Positions 15,454 to 24,862 of a stretch of 64,000 nt of DNA are shown one piece after another; within the stretch, counting starts at the first letter, position 1, and each line of letters opens with the position of its first letter. The notes beneath the pieces were generated by a model. The model was not told where the DNA came from. It saw only the letters and a list, made by a program, of their open reading frames with translations, and did no database searches. The DNA comes from Actinophytocola gossypii (GTDB lineage: Bacteria; Actinomycetota; Actinomycetes; Mycobacteriales; Pseudonocardiaceae). The stretch covers positions 165,074 through 229,073 of the forward strand of contig NZ_JAFFZE010000019.1 in assembly GCF_025165815.1 (NCBI RefSeq), in the 5' to 3' direction. The translations under genes were made by a program, and so were the position numbers.

Positions 15454-17418
15454 CTAGTCCGAACGGTGGCGCCCCGGGGTTCGCCGGCCGCTGTCGGGAT
15501 CGTCGCCCTCACCCGGCCAGGTCGGCCGGTTCTTGCCATCGGGGGCGGGTGGCGCCGCCCGCCGCGCCGCGCCACGGGCGGGAACGAACCGGGTGGCGTC
15601 GGCGGGTGCCGGTTCCGGGGCGCGGCGACGGCCGCCGCTGCCGTCGCGGATCGTGCCGTTGAGGATGTCCTCGGCTCGCCGCCTGCCGTTGCGCGGGGAC
15701 GAGGAGCCCAGGTCGTGGCGGTGCCCGTTCCTCGGGGGCTGCTGCGCGTCGTCGGCACCCGGCCAGCGGTGGGCTTGGCCGTTGCGGACCGGCGTCCCGT
15801 TCGGCGTCCCGATCGGTGTCCCGTTGGTCGGCTTGCCGTTGACCGGCCGTCCGTTGCGCTCGGGGCGCTCGTCCTCGACCGGCCACGGGCGCAGGCCGGC
15901 GGGCGAGTTGTTCGGCTTGCGGTCCTCGGCGCGGCCGCGCGGCGGGACCGGCGTGCCGTTCGGCGCGCGCTGGGGCGCCGGTGTGCCGTTGGGTCTGCGG
16001 TCCTCGACCGGCCGGCGCGGCGGCACGGGTGGGCGCCGCGCCGGTGGTCCGGGTGGGCGGCGGCGCGGGCGCTCGACCGGCTGGATCTTCTCGGTCTCCA
16101 CCTCGACCGGAACCGGCCGGGGCGGTGGCCGCCTGCGTGGCGGGGGCGCGACCGGCGGGGTCTTCTCGGTCGGCTCCTCGGCCGGCTCGTCCTCCGCGTA
16201 GTCGTCCTCGTAGTCCTCGTCGTCGTAGTCGTCGTAGTCGTCCTCGTAATCGTCGTCGTCGTCCTCGTCGGCGCGGTCGTCGGGTTCCGGTTCGCGGACC
16301 TTCTCGCGGCGCCGGGACAGGCGTCTGGCCAGGTTGTGGCTCGGTCGCTCGACGAACCGGTACGACAGCTCCGCCGCCAGCGCCGTCGCCACCAGCGCGA
16401 CCAGGAAGCTCAGCCACACCGGCAGCGAGTCGAACACCAGGTGCAGCACCGGGAACGCCACCGCGCCGTGCACCAGGTAGAGCGAGTACGTCCGCTCCGA
16501 CAGCTCCGTCCAGAACCGCCGCTGCCGCAGGTGCGGCTCGGCGAACAGCCCGATCAGGAACACCAGCAGCGCGAGCCCGACCGGGAACACCCTCGGGATG
16601 TAGTTCGGGTCGATCTCCAGGTGCCCGGCCCACACGAACAGCAGCCACGCCACGGTGACGAACACGCCGGCCAGCCATGCCGGGATCCGCCTGCTCCACG
16701 CCGCCCACATCGCCTGTCCCATGATCGGGATCAGCGTGTACGTCATGTTGATCACGAGCGCGCGGTACTCGTCGCCGAACGCGCGGTAGGTGATCAGCAG
16801 CATCGCCACGATCCACAGCTGCACCGAGATCGCCAACCACAGCCTGGTGCGCAGCAGCGGCAGCAGCGCCACCACCATCACGTAGAACAGCACCTCGACC
16901 GCGAGCGTCCAGGCCACCCCGACCCAGGCGCCGAACGGCCGGTCGATGAAGTTCCACAGCGACAGGTTCGACAGCACCGAGCCGAAGGTGATGTCCATCG
17001 GCTTGCTGGCCAGCGGTCCCAGTTCGAGGGCGAGCAGCACCGCGCTCACCCCGACCACGACGAACAGCAGCGGGTAGACGCGCAGCAGCCGGTTGACGCC
17101 GAACCGCTTCGGCCCCAGCTTGAGCGCGATCGGGGTGATCACGAAGCCGCTGATCAGGAAGAACAGGGGAACCGCGATCCCGCCGATGCCCTGGTCGTTC
17201 AGCCGGAGCGGGTCGACGATCGTGGTGTCGATCGCGTCGCCGACGGGGGTGTGGCTGTCCTTGTGACCGACGATGAAGTTGTTGTAGATGTGGGTGTAGA
17301 CGACCAGTACCGCGGCCAGCCCGCGACCGATGTCCAGGAACGCGGTGCGCGTCTTGTCCGGCACGAAGTCCGGACCAGCGCGTTCGCTAACCACTGCATC
17401 GCCCCCGACAGTCGACAC
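15454..17418 (-). CDS. Acyltransferase-3 membrane protein with long disordered tail
   Basis: The N-terminal 370 residues form an acyltransferase-3 (OafA/YrhL) domain of about ten spans, with the active-site region YTHIYNNFIVGH near residue 42 and FFLISGFVITP near 88. These enzymes O-acylate sugars of surface polymers. The remaining 280 residues are cytoplasmic and disordered: an Asp/Tyr/Glu-rich tract (about 378-411), a Pro/Arg-rich part, and repeats of the type PNGTP (about 480-560). It is the last gene of a run of three acyltransferase-3 genes on the minus strand and has a GTG start. The tail is unusual for the family. Confidence 0.85.
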   Translation of the reverse strand: MSTVGGDAVVSERAGPDFVPDKTRTAFLDIGRGLAAVLVVYTHIYNNFIVGHKDSHTPVGDAIDTTIVDPLRLNDQGIGGIAVPLFFLISGFVITPIALKLGPKRFGVNRLLRVYPLLFVVVGVSAVLLALELGPLASKPMDITFGSVLSNLSLWNFIDRPFGAWVGVAWTLAVEVLFYVMVVALLPLLRTRLWLAISVQLWIVAMLLITYRAFGDEYRALVINMTYTLIPIMGQAMWAAWSRRIPAWLAGVFVTVAWLLFVWAGHLEIDPNYIPRVFPVGLALLVFLIGLFAEPHLRQRRFWTELSERTYSLYLVHGAVAFPVLHLVFDSLPVWLSFLVALVATALAAELSYRFVERPSHNLARRLSRRREKVREPEPDDRADEDDDDDYEDDYDDYDDEDYEDDYAEDEPAEEPTEKTPPVAPPPRRRPPPRPVPVEVETEKIQPVERPRRRPPGPPARRPPVPPRRPVEDRRPNGTPAPQRAPNGTPVPPRGRAEDRKPNNSPAGLRPWPVEDERPERNGRPVNGKPTNGTPIGTPNGTPVRNGQAHRWPGADDAQQPPRNGHRHDLGSSSPRNGRRRAEDILNGTIRDGSGGRRRAPEPAPADATRFVPARGAARRAAPPAPDGKNRPTWPGEGDDPDSGRRTPGRHRSD

Positions 17419-17433
17419 CTGACGTCTCGCACC

Positions 17434-18633
17434 TTAGCGCGCGACTCGCCGTTTTCGACCCCTCTCCGATGCCGGCGGCCCGGCCGGGACCGGCAACCGG
17501 ACGGGTGTGGGCGGTGGTGGCGGAGGCGGCTCCTCGGGCCGGCGGGCGCGGGACAGGTGTCTGGCCAGTCTGTCGCTGGGCCGGTCGATCAGGTGGAAGC
17601 ACAGCTCGTTCACCAGCAGGGTGCCGCCGACCGCGATCGGCACGCTCTGCCACATCGGCAGCTCGTCGAACAGCAGGTGCATCAGCGGGAACGCCACCGT
17701 GCCGTGCAGCAGGAAGATGCCGTAGCTGCGCCGGGACAGCTCGGTCCAGATCCGCCTCGGCTTCAGGTACGGCTCGGCGAGCAACCCGATCATGAACAGC
17801 ACCAGCGCGATGGTCAGCGGGTACGGCTTCGGGTTGTTGGTGGGGTCGATCGCCAGCTTCTCGCCCCAGCTGAACATGAGCCAGGCGGCCGTGACGAACA
17901 GCGCGGCGAGCCAGGCGGGGATCCTGCGGTGCCACGCCGCCCAGATGATCTGGCCGATGACCGGGATGAGCACCCAGGTCATGTTCATCGCGAACGCCCG
18001 GTACTCGTCGGCGGCGACCAGCCGGTGGGTGAGGATCAGCACCAGGACCAGCGCGAGCTGGGCGGTGATGGCCAGCCACACCTTCCTGCGCAGCAGCGGC
18101 AGCACCAGGATGATCAGGCCGTAGAACAGGAACTCCACGGCCAGCGTCCAGGCGACCGCGACCCAGGCGCCGAACGGTCGGTCGATGAAGTTCCACAGCG
18201 ACATGTTCGACAGGAACGAGCCGACGCTCACCTCCTGCGGCAGCGTGGACAGCGGGTTGTAGCGGCCGATCGAGAGCAGCACCGCGCAGATCGTCACCGC
18301 GACGATCAGCATCGGGTAGAGCCGCACCACCCGGTAGACGCCGAACCGGACAGCGCCCCGGCGCAGCGCGACCGGGGTGATCACGAACCCGCTGAGCAGG
18401 AAGAAGATCGGCACCGCCACCGTGCCGAGGCCCTCGTCGAGCTTCAGCTGGTCGAGCACCGAGCTCTGGAACCAGTCGGCGGGCGGCACCGGCGCGCCCT
18501 TGTGCGCGTGGATGAAGTCGTTGTAGAGGTGGCTGTAGAACACGAGCAGTGCGGCGAACACGCGAGCGACGTCCAGGAACACGGTCCGGTTGGAACCGGC
18601 GCGCACGTCCGGGGTGAGTCGGTCAGGCCGCAC
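17434..18633 (-). CDS. Acyltransferase-3 membrane protein
   Basis: A 399-residue acyltransferase-3 protein. The GTG at 18633 is chosen because GGAGG lies 7 bases upstream and the start overlaps the stop of the preceding gene by 11 bases; an ATG at 18693 would only add a Pro-rich stretch inside that gene. The motifs FYSHLYNDFIHAHKG and FFLLSGFVITP match those of the neighbour at 15454, and the sequence MSLWNFIDRPFGAWV near residue 150 is shared almost word for word, so these two are recent paralogues. About ten membrane spans; a short Pro/Arg-rich C-terminus. It probably acylates a surface glycan. Confidence 0.87.
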   Translation of the reverse strand: MRPDRLTPDVRAGSNRTVFLDVARVFAALLVFYSHLYNDFIHAHKGAPVPPADWFQSSVLDQLKLDEGLGTVAVPIFFLLSGFVITPVALRRGAVRFGVYRVVRLYPMLIVAVTICAVLLSIGRYNPLSTLPQEVSVGSFLSNMSLWNFIDRPFGAWVAVAWTLAVEFLFYGLIILVLPLLRRKVWLAITAQLALVLVLILTHRLVAADEYRAFAMNMTWVLIPVIGQIIWAAWHRRIPAWLAALFVTAAWLMFSWGEKLAIDPTNNPKPYPLTIALVLFMIGLLAEPYLKPRRIWTELSRRSYGIFLLHGTVAFPLMHLLFDELPMWQSVPIAVGGTLLVNELCFHLIDRPSDRLARHLSRARRPEEPPPPPPPTPVRLPVPAGPPASERGRKRRVAR

Positions 18634-19789
18634 GGGCGGGCCTCCGCTCGGCGAACCGGCGGGCCAGCGCGGCGCAGGGTCTCTCCACCGCACGGTGCAG
18701 CAGCTCGGCCGTGACCAGCACGGCGGCCACCGCCAGCGGCACGGCCAGCACCGAGGGCACTTGCGGCCACAGCGCGGCCAGCACCGCGTACGCGACGGTC
18801 TGGTGCACCACGTACACCGCGAAGCTGCGGGACGCCAGGTAGGTGACCACCCGCAGCCGAGGCACCCGGTCGTCGGCGAGCACGGCCAGCACCACGAGCA
18901 CCGCGGCCAGCGCGAGGGTCTGGTTGAACGAGTCGTCGTAGCGGCCGTACCAGGGCGCGTCGTACGCGGCGTACAGCAGCCAGCAGGTCAGGCCGAGGGC
19001 GAACCCGGCCCACGCCGGCACCCGCCTGGTCCACACCAGCCAGATCGCCTGGCCGAGGACGACCGCGGTGCCGAACGTGCCGATGTGCGAGATCGACCGG
19101 GCCGCCAGCTCGTCGAGGGTCGTCGTGACCGACGCGATCACCGAGCACAGCGTGATCTGCACGGCGACCGCGATCCAGGCGTCCCGGCGGAACAGGAACA
19201 GCAGGGCGCCCATCATCGCGTAGATCCCCAGCTGGATCACCAGCGTCCAGGCGACCCCCAGCAGCGGCACGTACCCGTCGACGAAGAAGTTCGCCAGCAC
19301 CAGGTTCGCCAGCAGGTCGTCGAACCCGACCGACTCGCCGTCGTCGACCGGCACCGAGAGCGCCCCGGTGACGACCAGCACCCAGGCCAGCAGCACGGCC
19401 GCCATCAGCCCGGGGAAGATCCGCAGCAGCCGCTTGACGGCGAACTCGGCGACCCGTTCCTTCGTCGCCACGTGCGCCATGACGAACCCGCTGATCACGA
19501 AGAACAGCGAGACGCCGATGAAGCCGAAGTCGTCGTTCAGCCGCAGCGGCCCGATCACCCACTCGTCCAGGACCGTGCTGATCCCCAGTGGGTCGTCCTG
19601 CAGCTTGTACCAGGGGGAGATGTGCGTGTAGAGCACCAGCAGGCTCGCCACCGCCCGCAGCACGTCCAGCCCGTCGAGCCGGCGCCCCTTCCCGGTCCGG
19701 TCCGGGGTGGGTGGCGGCGGTTGGACCACGCGGGGTAACGGCTGGGTGATGTCCGGGTCGTGGGGACGTGCGGCGAGCTGCTCGCTCAT
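18623..19789 (-). CDS. Acyltransferase-3 membrane protein, divergent paralogue
   Basis: The protein has 388 residues: a 35-residue Pro-rich cytoplasmic start, then the acyltransferase-3 core with LRAVASLLVLYTHISPWYK near residue 43 and FFVISGFVMAH near 102, and about ten spans. It lacks the NFIDRPFGAW signature shared by the other two acyltransferases, so it probably acts on another position or acyl acceptor. GGGAGGG precedes the ATG. It is first in the three-gene run and 48 bases after the large glycosyltransferase gene, so the same transcript is likely. Confidence 0.87.
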   Translation of the reverse strand: MSEQLAARPHDPDITQPLPRVVQPPPPTPDRTGKGRRLDGLDVLRAVASLLVLYTHISPWYKLQDDPLGISTVLDEWVIGPLRLNDDFGFIGVSLFFVISGFVMAHVATKERVAEFAVKRLLRIFPGLMAAVLLAWVLVVTGALSVPVDDGESVGFDDLLANLVLANFFVDGYVPLLGVAWTLVIQLGIYAMMGALLFLFRRDAWIAVAVQITLCSVIASVTTTLDELAARSISHIGTFGTAVVLGQAIWLVWTRRVPAWAGFALGLTCWLLYAAYDAPWYGRYDDSFNQTLALAAVLVVLAVLADDRVPRLRVVTYLASRSFAVYVVHQTVAYAVLAALWPQVPSVLAVPLAVAAVLVTAELLHRAVERPCAALARRFAERRPARAA

Positions 19790-19837
19790 CGCGTTCCCTC
19801 CCCGGCTTCCGTCACCCCGCGTGCCAAGCTACCCGAC

Positions 19838-22800
19838 TCAGCTCAGCGGTCGTAGCCATAACGTGACGAAGCGGTCGGCACTGTCACGTGCCAAATCGAC
19901 CAGCTCCTCGTCCGAGGTGGCCACGTCGGACGCCCGGTACCGGCCCGCCGCCGCGGCGTCGACGACCTCGTCGGTGACCGGGACCAACTGGTAGCCCCAC
20001 GACCGGTACCTGGCCGCCACCTCGGCCGGCACGTCGCCGGCCTGCTCGATGGCGTCCGGGTCGAACTCGGTCAGCACGTGCGGCCGGCTGGCCTCGATCA
20101 GCGCCGTCATCCCGGCGAGCGCCCGCTGGTCGCGGCCCTGCGCGTCGCACTTCACCACGTCCACCCGGCGGTCGCCGATGCCGGCGAGCCCGTCCAGGCG
20201 CAGGCCGGGCACCTCGACACCGCCGGTCGGGTCGATCCGGTTGTCGCCGGTGTTGCCCTCGGCGGACAGCGCCAGCCGCAGCGGGCCGTCGGCGTCCCAG
20301 GCGGCGCCCTCCACCAGCGTGAGCCGGGCGGCGACCTCGGGCGGGACGTTCGCGGTCACGTTGCGGCACAGCAGCTCGCGGACCGGCGCCCACGGCTCCA
20401 CCGCGTACACCGCGCCCTCGGCGCCGACCCGCCGCAGCCCGCGGACGGTGAAGTAGCCGACGTGCGCGCCGATGTCGACGAACACCCCGCCGGCCGGCAG
20501 CAGCAGGTCGGCCAGCCGCGACTCGGCGGCCTCCCAGGTGCCGTACCGGCGCAGCCACGGCAGCACCACGGTGTCCTCGGCGGGCAGCCGGATAGGGCCG
20601 ATGTCGGTGATCACGGTCTGGCTGGGTACCGCGCCGCCCTTCGGCGCCGGGTCGACCAGGTCGTGGTGGCGGAGCAGCCCGGTGCGCAGCCGGGGCACCT
20701 CGGTGGTCAGCTCGGCCGCGGTGGCCTCCATCCCGGCCATCCACTCGGCGCGCTCGTGCAGCAGCGACATGATCCGGTGCTCCAGCTCGGCGATCCGGGT
20801 GCCGAGCCGGTCGGCCTGGCCGCCGATGCGCCGGTCCATCTCGACCGGCAGCGCCTCCTGGCCGGTCCGCAGCTCCCGCAGCTCGTCGGCCAGGCCGGCG
20901 TTCACCTCCCGCTGCGCCTCGGTGTTGCCGGCCTGGGTGTGCTCGAGCCGTTCGATGCGGGCGAGCAGGTCCTGCTGACCGGCGGCGAGCTGGCCCATGC
21001 TGGCGCCGACGCCGTCCATCAGCTCGGTGAGCACCGCGCGCTGGTGGTGGTCGTAGTGGTCGAGCACCCGCAGGATGCCCCGGCGCAGCGCGGCCGCCAT
21101 CGGCACCTTGCTTGCCGCGGCCGGGTCGGCCCGCCAGCGCAGTGCCTCGCGGCTGTGCTCCAGCGGAGCCAGCGGGCTCGGCCGCTCCCGCTCGACGCGC
21201 CGGTGCAGCCAGGTGCCGTGCGCCTCCTCCAGCCGGGTGCGCACCCAGCGGGCGGCGGCGGCCGCCGAGCGGGTGGCCAGCACGTGCCGGCGGGCGGCGG
21301 CCCCCCGGCGCAGCGCGGCCGCCGGGTCGGCGGCGATCTCCCGCAGCGCGGCGGCGGCCGCGTCGGTGTCCGGCTCGGCCCAGTGCGCGTCGCGCGGGTA
21401 GGGCTCGTTGCCGGGGCCGACCTCGACCAGCCGGTAGGGGACCGGCCAGCCGGTGTCGGCGGTGAGGAACTCGGCGGTGCCGCCGTAGTCGGTGGCCACC
21501 ACCGGCAGCCCGTGCGCCATCGCCTCGGCCACGGTCAGGCCGAACCCCTCGCTGCGGTGCAGCGACACGTACGCGTCGGCGGTGGCGAAGAGCTTGGCGA
21601 CCTCCTCGGCGCTGAGGTAGCCCTCGATCAGCTCGATCCGGTCGTCGCCGGCCGCGGCCATCCGCAGCCGCTCGCGGTCGCCGGGGTGCCGGTCGCCGTT
21701 GATCGACTTGATCACCAGCCGGACGTCCTCGCGGTCGCCGAACGCCGTGCGGAACGCGGTGATCGCGGCGAGCGGGTTCTTCCTGTCCAGGATGCTGTTG
21801 TGGTCGAAGACGAACAGGAACCGGGTGACGCCGCCGGCCGGCGGCGTCCGCTGCTCCGAGCCGGCGCCGAGCGGGTCGCGGACCGGCACCGGGAACGTGC
21901 GCACCGGCACCGGGGAGTGCTCGCGGATCGCGGCCGCGCAGAAGTCGCTGATCGTCCAGATCTCGTCGACCAGCGAGAACGCGGGGTGCATGGCCTCCGG
22001 GAAGGTGTCCAGCTCCCAGGACCACACGCCGATCACGTGCCGGTCGCGGGCCAGGTCCTGGTGCATCCGCAGGGTCTGCCCGGTCATGTCGGCGTTGACC
22101 ACGAGCACGCTGACGCCGTACCGGGGGTCGCCGAGCACCGCGTCCGCCGGTAGCGGGTGCGAGGTGCGGCTGACCACGGTGAACTCCTCCACCGCGGTGG
22201 CCACCGGGACCCCGCTGTCCACCACGGCCTCGTGCACCAGCCGGCCCAGCTCGCCGACGCCCAGCTCGGCGGTGAGGTAGCCGAGCACGTTCGCGCCGAG
22301 GTCGGTGACCGGGGCGACCGGCTCGGCCGGGGGCCGGTCGGCGACCGCGGCGGCCGGCAGCGCACGCTCGTTGAGCCCCGAGGTCCGGCACCAGTGCCGG
22401 TAGCCCTCGGCGTCGGCGTGCAGCGGGTCCGGGTAGACCTGCCGCAGGTCCTCCCGGGAGTGCCAGAGCGCGTAGGACCAGCGGGACAGGCCGGCGCGCT
22501 CCTGGTCGGGGGTGGCCGGCGCGCACGCCCAGCGCAGCAGCTCCTCGGCGGTGTCGTCGCCGAACGGGTTCGGCGGCGCCGGGGTGCCCCGGCGCTCGGC
22601 GTCGACCCAGGCGGACCGGTAGGCGCGGCGCAGCGACATCGACACCGGGGTGCCGTCGGGGAGCGTGTTCCACCGGTAGGGGACGTCGTCGAGGGCACGC
22701 AGGTACCCGGCGTCGAACAGGTGGGTGCGGTAGTCCGCGGCCAGCTCGGCGAACAGCGGGTACTCCGACAGCAGCACCCGCGGCCGGTCGGCGTAGTGGG

Positions 22801-23599
22801 TGGAGGCCAGCCACGGCTTCTCCGGGCGGTAGCCGGAGAAGTGCACGAACCGCAGCGGGTGGCCGCTCGCGGTGAGCGTGCCGTCGGCCTCGAGGGCCAG
22901 CGGGCGCTGGTAGACGTTCCAGTAGGCGACGTTCCAGCCGGGGTCGACGACCTTGGTGTGGCGGAACAGCGCGGGCACGTTGTCCACCCAGCGCTGGTCG
23001 GTGAACAGCTGCTCGGTGACCGAGGAGATGGCGTCCTGGCGCAGCCGGTCGGCCCAGAACTGCAGGAACGGCGCCGCGTCCCGGGACACCCCGATGAAGC
23101 CCAGGTTGAACACCCCGGAGGCCATGATGTCGGCCTCGCTGGGCCGCAGCCCGTCGCGCGGCATCGGCTCCAGCACGTGCGGGGTCAGCACGATCTCGTG
23201 CTCGACCGCGAGCGCGCCGACCTCGGTGGCGAACGACCCGAACACCTCGATGTCCGGGTCGAGGTAGATCGCCACCTCGTGCTCGGCGAGCAGGGTGCGC
23301 AGCAGCCACGGCTTCACCGCGGTGCTCAGCTCGGTCACCGTGTAGGCCAGCGCCATCCGGCCGAACTCGGCCCGGTCGATCGCGATGTCGTCCGGGCCGA
23401 GGAACCGGACCCCGGGCACGTCGTGGGCGAGACCGGTCAGCTCGTCGGTGTCGGCGTCGATGACCAGCACCGCGAAGCCGGCGTCCGGGTGGTGGCGGCG
23501 GAACGACTCGGCCAGTACCCGCGCGGCGGGCACGTAGTTGCGCGCGACGATCGTCCCGGCACAGATCCGGGTCCCCGACCCGATCATCGAATCAGCCAT
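19838..23599 (-). CDS. Trifunctional protein: two glycosyltransferase domains, coiled coil, FkbM methyltransferase
   Basis: A 1253-residue soluble protein with four parts. Residues 1-400 resemble a nucleotide-sugar transferase fold with the DxD-like IYLDPDIEVFG near 115. Residues 435-800 are a GT-B (GT4-like) domain with SEGFGLTVAEAMAHGLPVVA near 680. Residues 840-985 are helical and heptad-like, probably a coiled coil. Residues 1000-1253 are an FkbM methyltransferase with the SAM site VFVDIGAHVGYFT near 1043 and VDVVKCDAQGRDQRAL. It overlaps the upstream gene by 8 bases. It probably builds and methylates a sugar chain; putting all activities in one chain suggests a processive or capping role. 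Linkages are unknown. Confidence 0.85.
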   Translation of the reverse strand: MADSMIGSGTRICAGTIVARNYVPAARVLAESFRRHHPDAGFAVLVIDADTDELTGLAHDVPGVRFLGPDDIAIDRAEFGRMALAYTVTELSTAVKPWLLRTLLAEHEVAIYLDPDIEVFGSFATEVGALAVEHEIVLTPHVLEPMPRDGLRPSEADIMASGVFNLGFIGVSRDAAPFLQFWADRLRQDAISSVTEQLFTDQRWVDNVPALFRHTKVVDPGWNVAYWNVYQRPLALEADGTLTASGHPLRFVHFSGYRPEKPWLASTHYADRPRVLLSEYPLFAELAADYRTHLFDAGYLRALDDVPYRWNTLPDGTPVSMSLRRAYRSAWVDAERRGTPAPPNPFGDDTAEELLRWACAPATPDQERAGLSRWSYALWHSREDLRQVYPDPLHADAEGYRHWCRTSGLNERALPAAAVADRPPAEPVAPVTDLGANVLGYLTAELGVGELGRLVHEAVVDSGVPVATAVEEFTVVSRTSHPLPADAVLGDPRYGVSVLVVNADMTGQTLRMHQDLARDRHVIGVWSWELDTFPEAMHPAFSLVDEIWTISDFCAAAIREHSPVPVRTFPVPVRDPLGAGSEQRTPPAGGVTRFLFVFDHNSILDRKNPLAAITAFRTAFGDREDVRLVIKSINGDRHPGDRERLRMAAAGDDRIELIEGYLSAEEVAKLFATADAYVSLHRSEGFGLTVAEAMAHGLPVVATDYGGTAEFLTADTGWPVPYRLVEVGPGNEPYPRDAHWAEPDTDAAAAALREIAADPAAALRRGAAARRHVLATRSAAAAARWVRTRLEEAHGTWLHRRVERERPSPLAPLEHSREALRWRADPAAASKVPMAAALRRGILRVLDHYDHHQRAVLTELMDGVGASMGQLAAGQQDLLARIERLEHTQAGNTEAQREVNAGLADELRELRTGQEALPVEMDRRIGGQADRLGTRIAELEHRIMSLLHERAEWMAGMEATAAELTTEVPRLRTGLLRHHDLVDPAPKGGAVPSQTVITDIGPIRLPAEDTVVLPWLRRYGTWEAAESRLADLLLPAGGVFVDIGAHVGYFTVRGLRRVGAEGAVYAVEPWAPVRELLCRNVTANVPPEVAARLTLVEGAAWDADGPLRLALSAEGNTGDNRIDPTGGVEVPGLRLDGLAGIGDRRVDVVKCDAQGRDQRALAGMTALIEASRPHVLTEFDPDAIEQAGDVPAEVAARYRSWGYQLVPVTDEVVDAAAAGRYRASDVATSDEELVDLARDSADRFVTLWLRPLS

Positions 23600-24770
23600 C
23601 GACGGGTGACATCTCCAGTTGGTCGGCGAGCACGTCCTCGAACAGCTGGTTCGCCGCGTCCGCGTCCTGGCCGATGGTCTGGATGCGGATGAGGTCGCTG
23701 CCGGAGACGTAGTGCGCGCGGGTGAGCTGGCCGTCGGCGGTGTCCGGGTTCCTGGACGCCAGCACGCCGGCCGGCGCGTCGATCTTCTTCAGCTGGAACT
23801 TCAGCTGCAGCGCGGCGAGCTCGTCACGGGCGGTCGCGGCCGCGGCCTCGCTGGTCATCGTGGTGTAGACGACGATGACGGTGACGTCGTTGTCCCTGGA
23901 CAGGGCCATGGCCGCGTCGCCGGCGCCGCCCTGCTTGTAGATGGCGACCTCCTCGGGGGTGAGGTGGTCGATGGTCTCGACGTCGGCGAAGGTCTCGATC
24001 CGGCTCAGGTCCTGCGGGCTGCCGGGCAGTTCCGCGATCGGGCCCTGCGGCTCGGTCTCGCTCGGCGGTGCGGTGGTCTCACTGGCCGGCGGGTTCTCGT
24101 TCCCGCCGGGGCCGGCCTCGGTGTCGCCCTCGTCCGGCCGGAACAGGAAGTACGCGCCCGCCGCGATGCCGACCAGCACCACGACGATCGCGATGATGCC
24201 GAACACCTTGGCCGGGCTGGACTTCTTCTCGGTCTCGAAGACCTCCGGGCCCTGTCTGGCCCAGTCCGGGGTGCCGGCCGCGGCCAGCGGCGGGAACTCC
24301 TGCCCGGCCCACGGCGGCGCGAGGTTCTCCTCGGCCTGCCACGGCGGCTGGTTCTGCTGGTTCTGCTGCGGGAAGCCCTCCGGCGGCGAGTGCGGCCCGG
24401 GCGGCGGCGCCGGGCGCAGCGGCCGGGCGCCGGCCTGCGCCTGCGGCGGCACGCCGGGCACGACCTGGGTGCGGTTCGGGTCGTCCGGCGGGGTGGCGCG
24501 CCAGCCGACCGACTGGGTGCGGTCGGAGTCGCCGAGGTCCTGGCCGGAGACGATCTGCGTCTTGTCCGCGTCGCCCTGCTGGTTCTGGTTACCCTGCTGG
24601 GGCTGCACGGGCGGCATCATCGTGGTCGACTCGCTCGAACTCGGCGGCTCAGCGCCCGGCGCGACGGCCGTGGACAGGATGTGGTCGCGGCGCGACCGGT
24701 AGTCGTCGGCCGAGATTCGCCCGGCGGCGAGCTCTTCGTCGAGCCTGCGGAGTTCGTCCTGCCAGGACAC
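23592..24770 (-). CDS. Single-span protein with N-terminal SHOCT-like module and TQ[IV]V motifs
   Basis: From the GTG at 24770 (GGGAGA upstream) the product has 392 residues. Residues 1-35, starting VSWQDELRRLDEELAAGRIS, form a short helical hairpin like SHOCT domains. A Pro/Gln/Asn-rich linker carries DKTQIV, DRTQSV and NRTQVV. A membrane helix follows near residues 190-215, and the outer C-terminal domain (about 255-392) is a compact alpha/beta fold I cannot name. The module also starts the genes at 24863 and 33648. The stop overlaps the glycosyltransferase start. It may link cytoplasmic signalling to the glycan machinery; this is inference. Confidence 0.65.
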   Translation of the reverse strand: MSWQDELRRLDEELAAGRISADDYRSRRDHILSTAVAPGAEPPSSSESTTMMPPVQPQQGNQNQQGDADKTQIVSGQDLGDSDRTQSVGWRATPPDDPNRTQVVPGVPPQAQAGARPLRPAPPPGPHSPPEGFPQQNQQNQPPWQAEENLAPPWAGQEFPPLAAAGTPDWARQGPEVFETEKKSSPAKVFGIIAIVVVLVGIAAGAYFLFRPDEGDTEAGPGGNENPPASETTAPPSETEPQGPIAELPGSPQDLSRIETFADVETIDHLTPEEVAIYKQGGAGDAAMALSRDNDVTVIVVYTTMTSEAAAATARDELAALQLKFQLKKIDAPAGVLASRNPDTADGQLTRAHYVSGSDLIRIQTIGQDADAANQLFEDVLADQLEMSPVDG

Positions 24771-24862
24771 CCTGGTCTCCCTTCGTGTGACCGGCCCGCG
24801 GTACCTGGCCGTACTACTCCCCATCCCCGGGACACATTGTGCATGGGGTCGGTGTTTCGACT

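Noticed and set aside
16180..16290. Simple-sequence-like run of GTCGTCCTC-type triplets considered as a microsatellite.
   Set aside because: It is in frame within the acyltransferase gene and encodes the Asp/Glu/Tyr tract.
24335..24375. Short tandem repeat of CTGGTTCTG-like units.
   Set aside because: It encodes the Asn/Gln-rich linker of the 23592 protein and is not an independent repeat.
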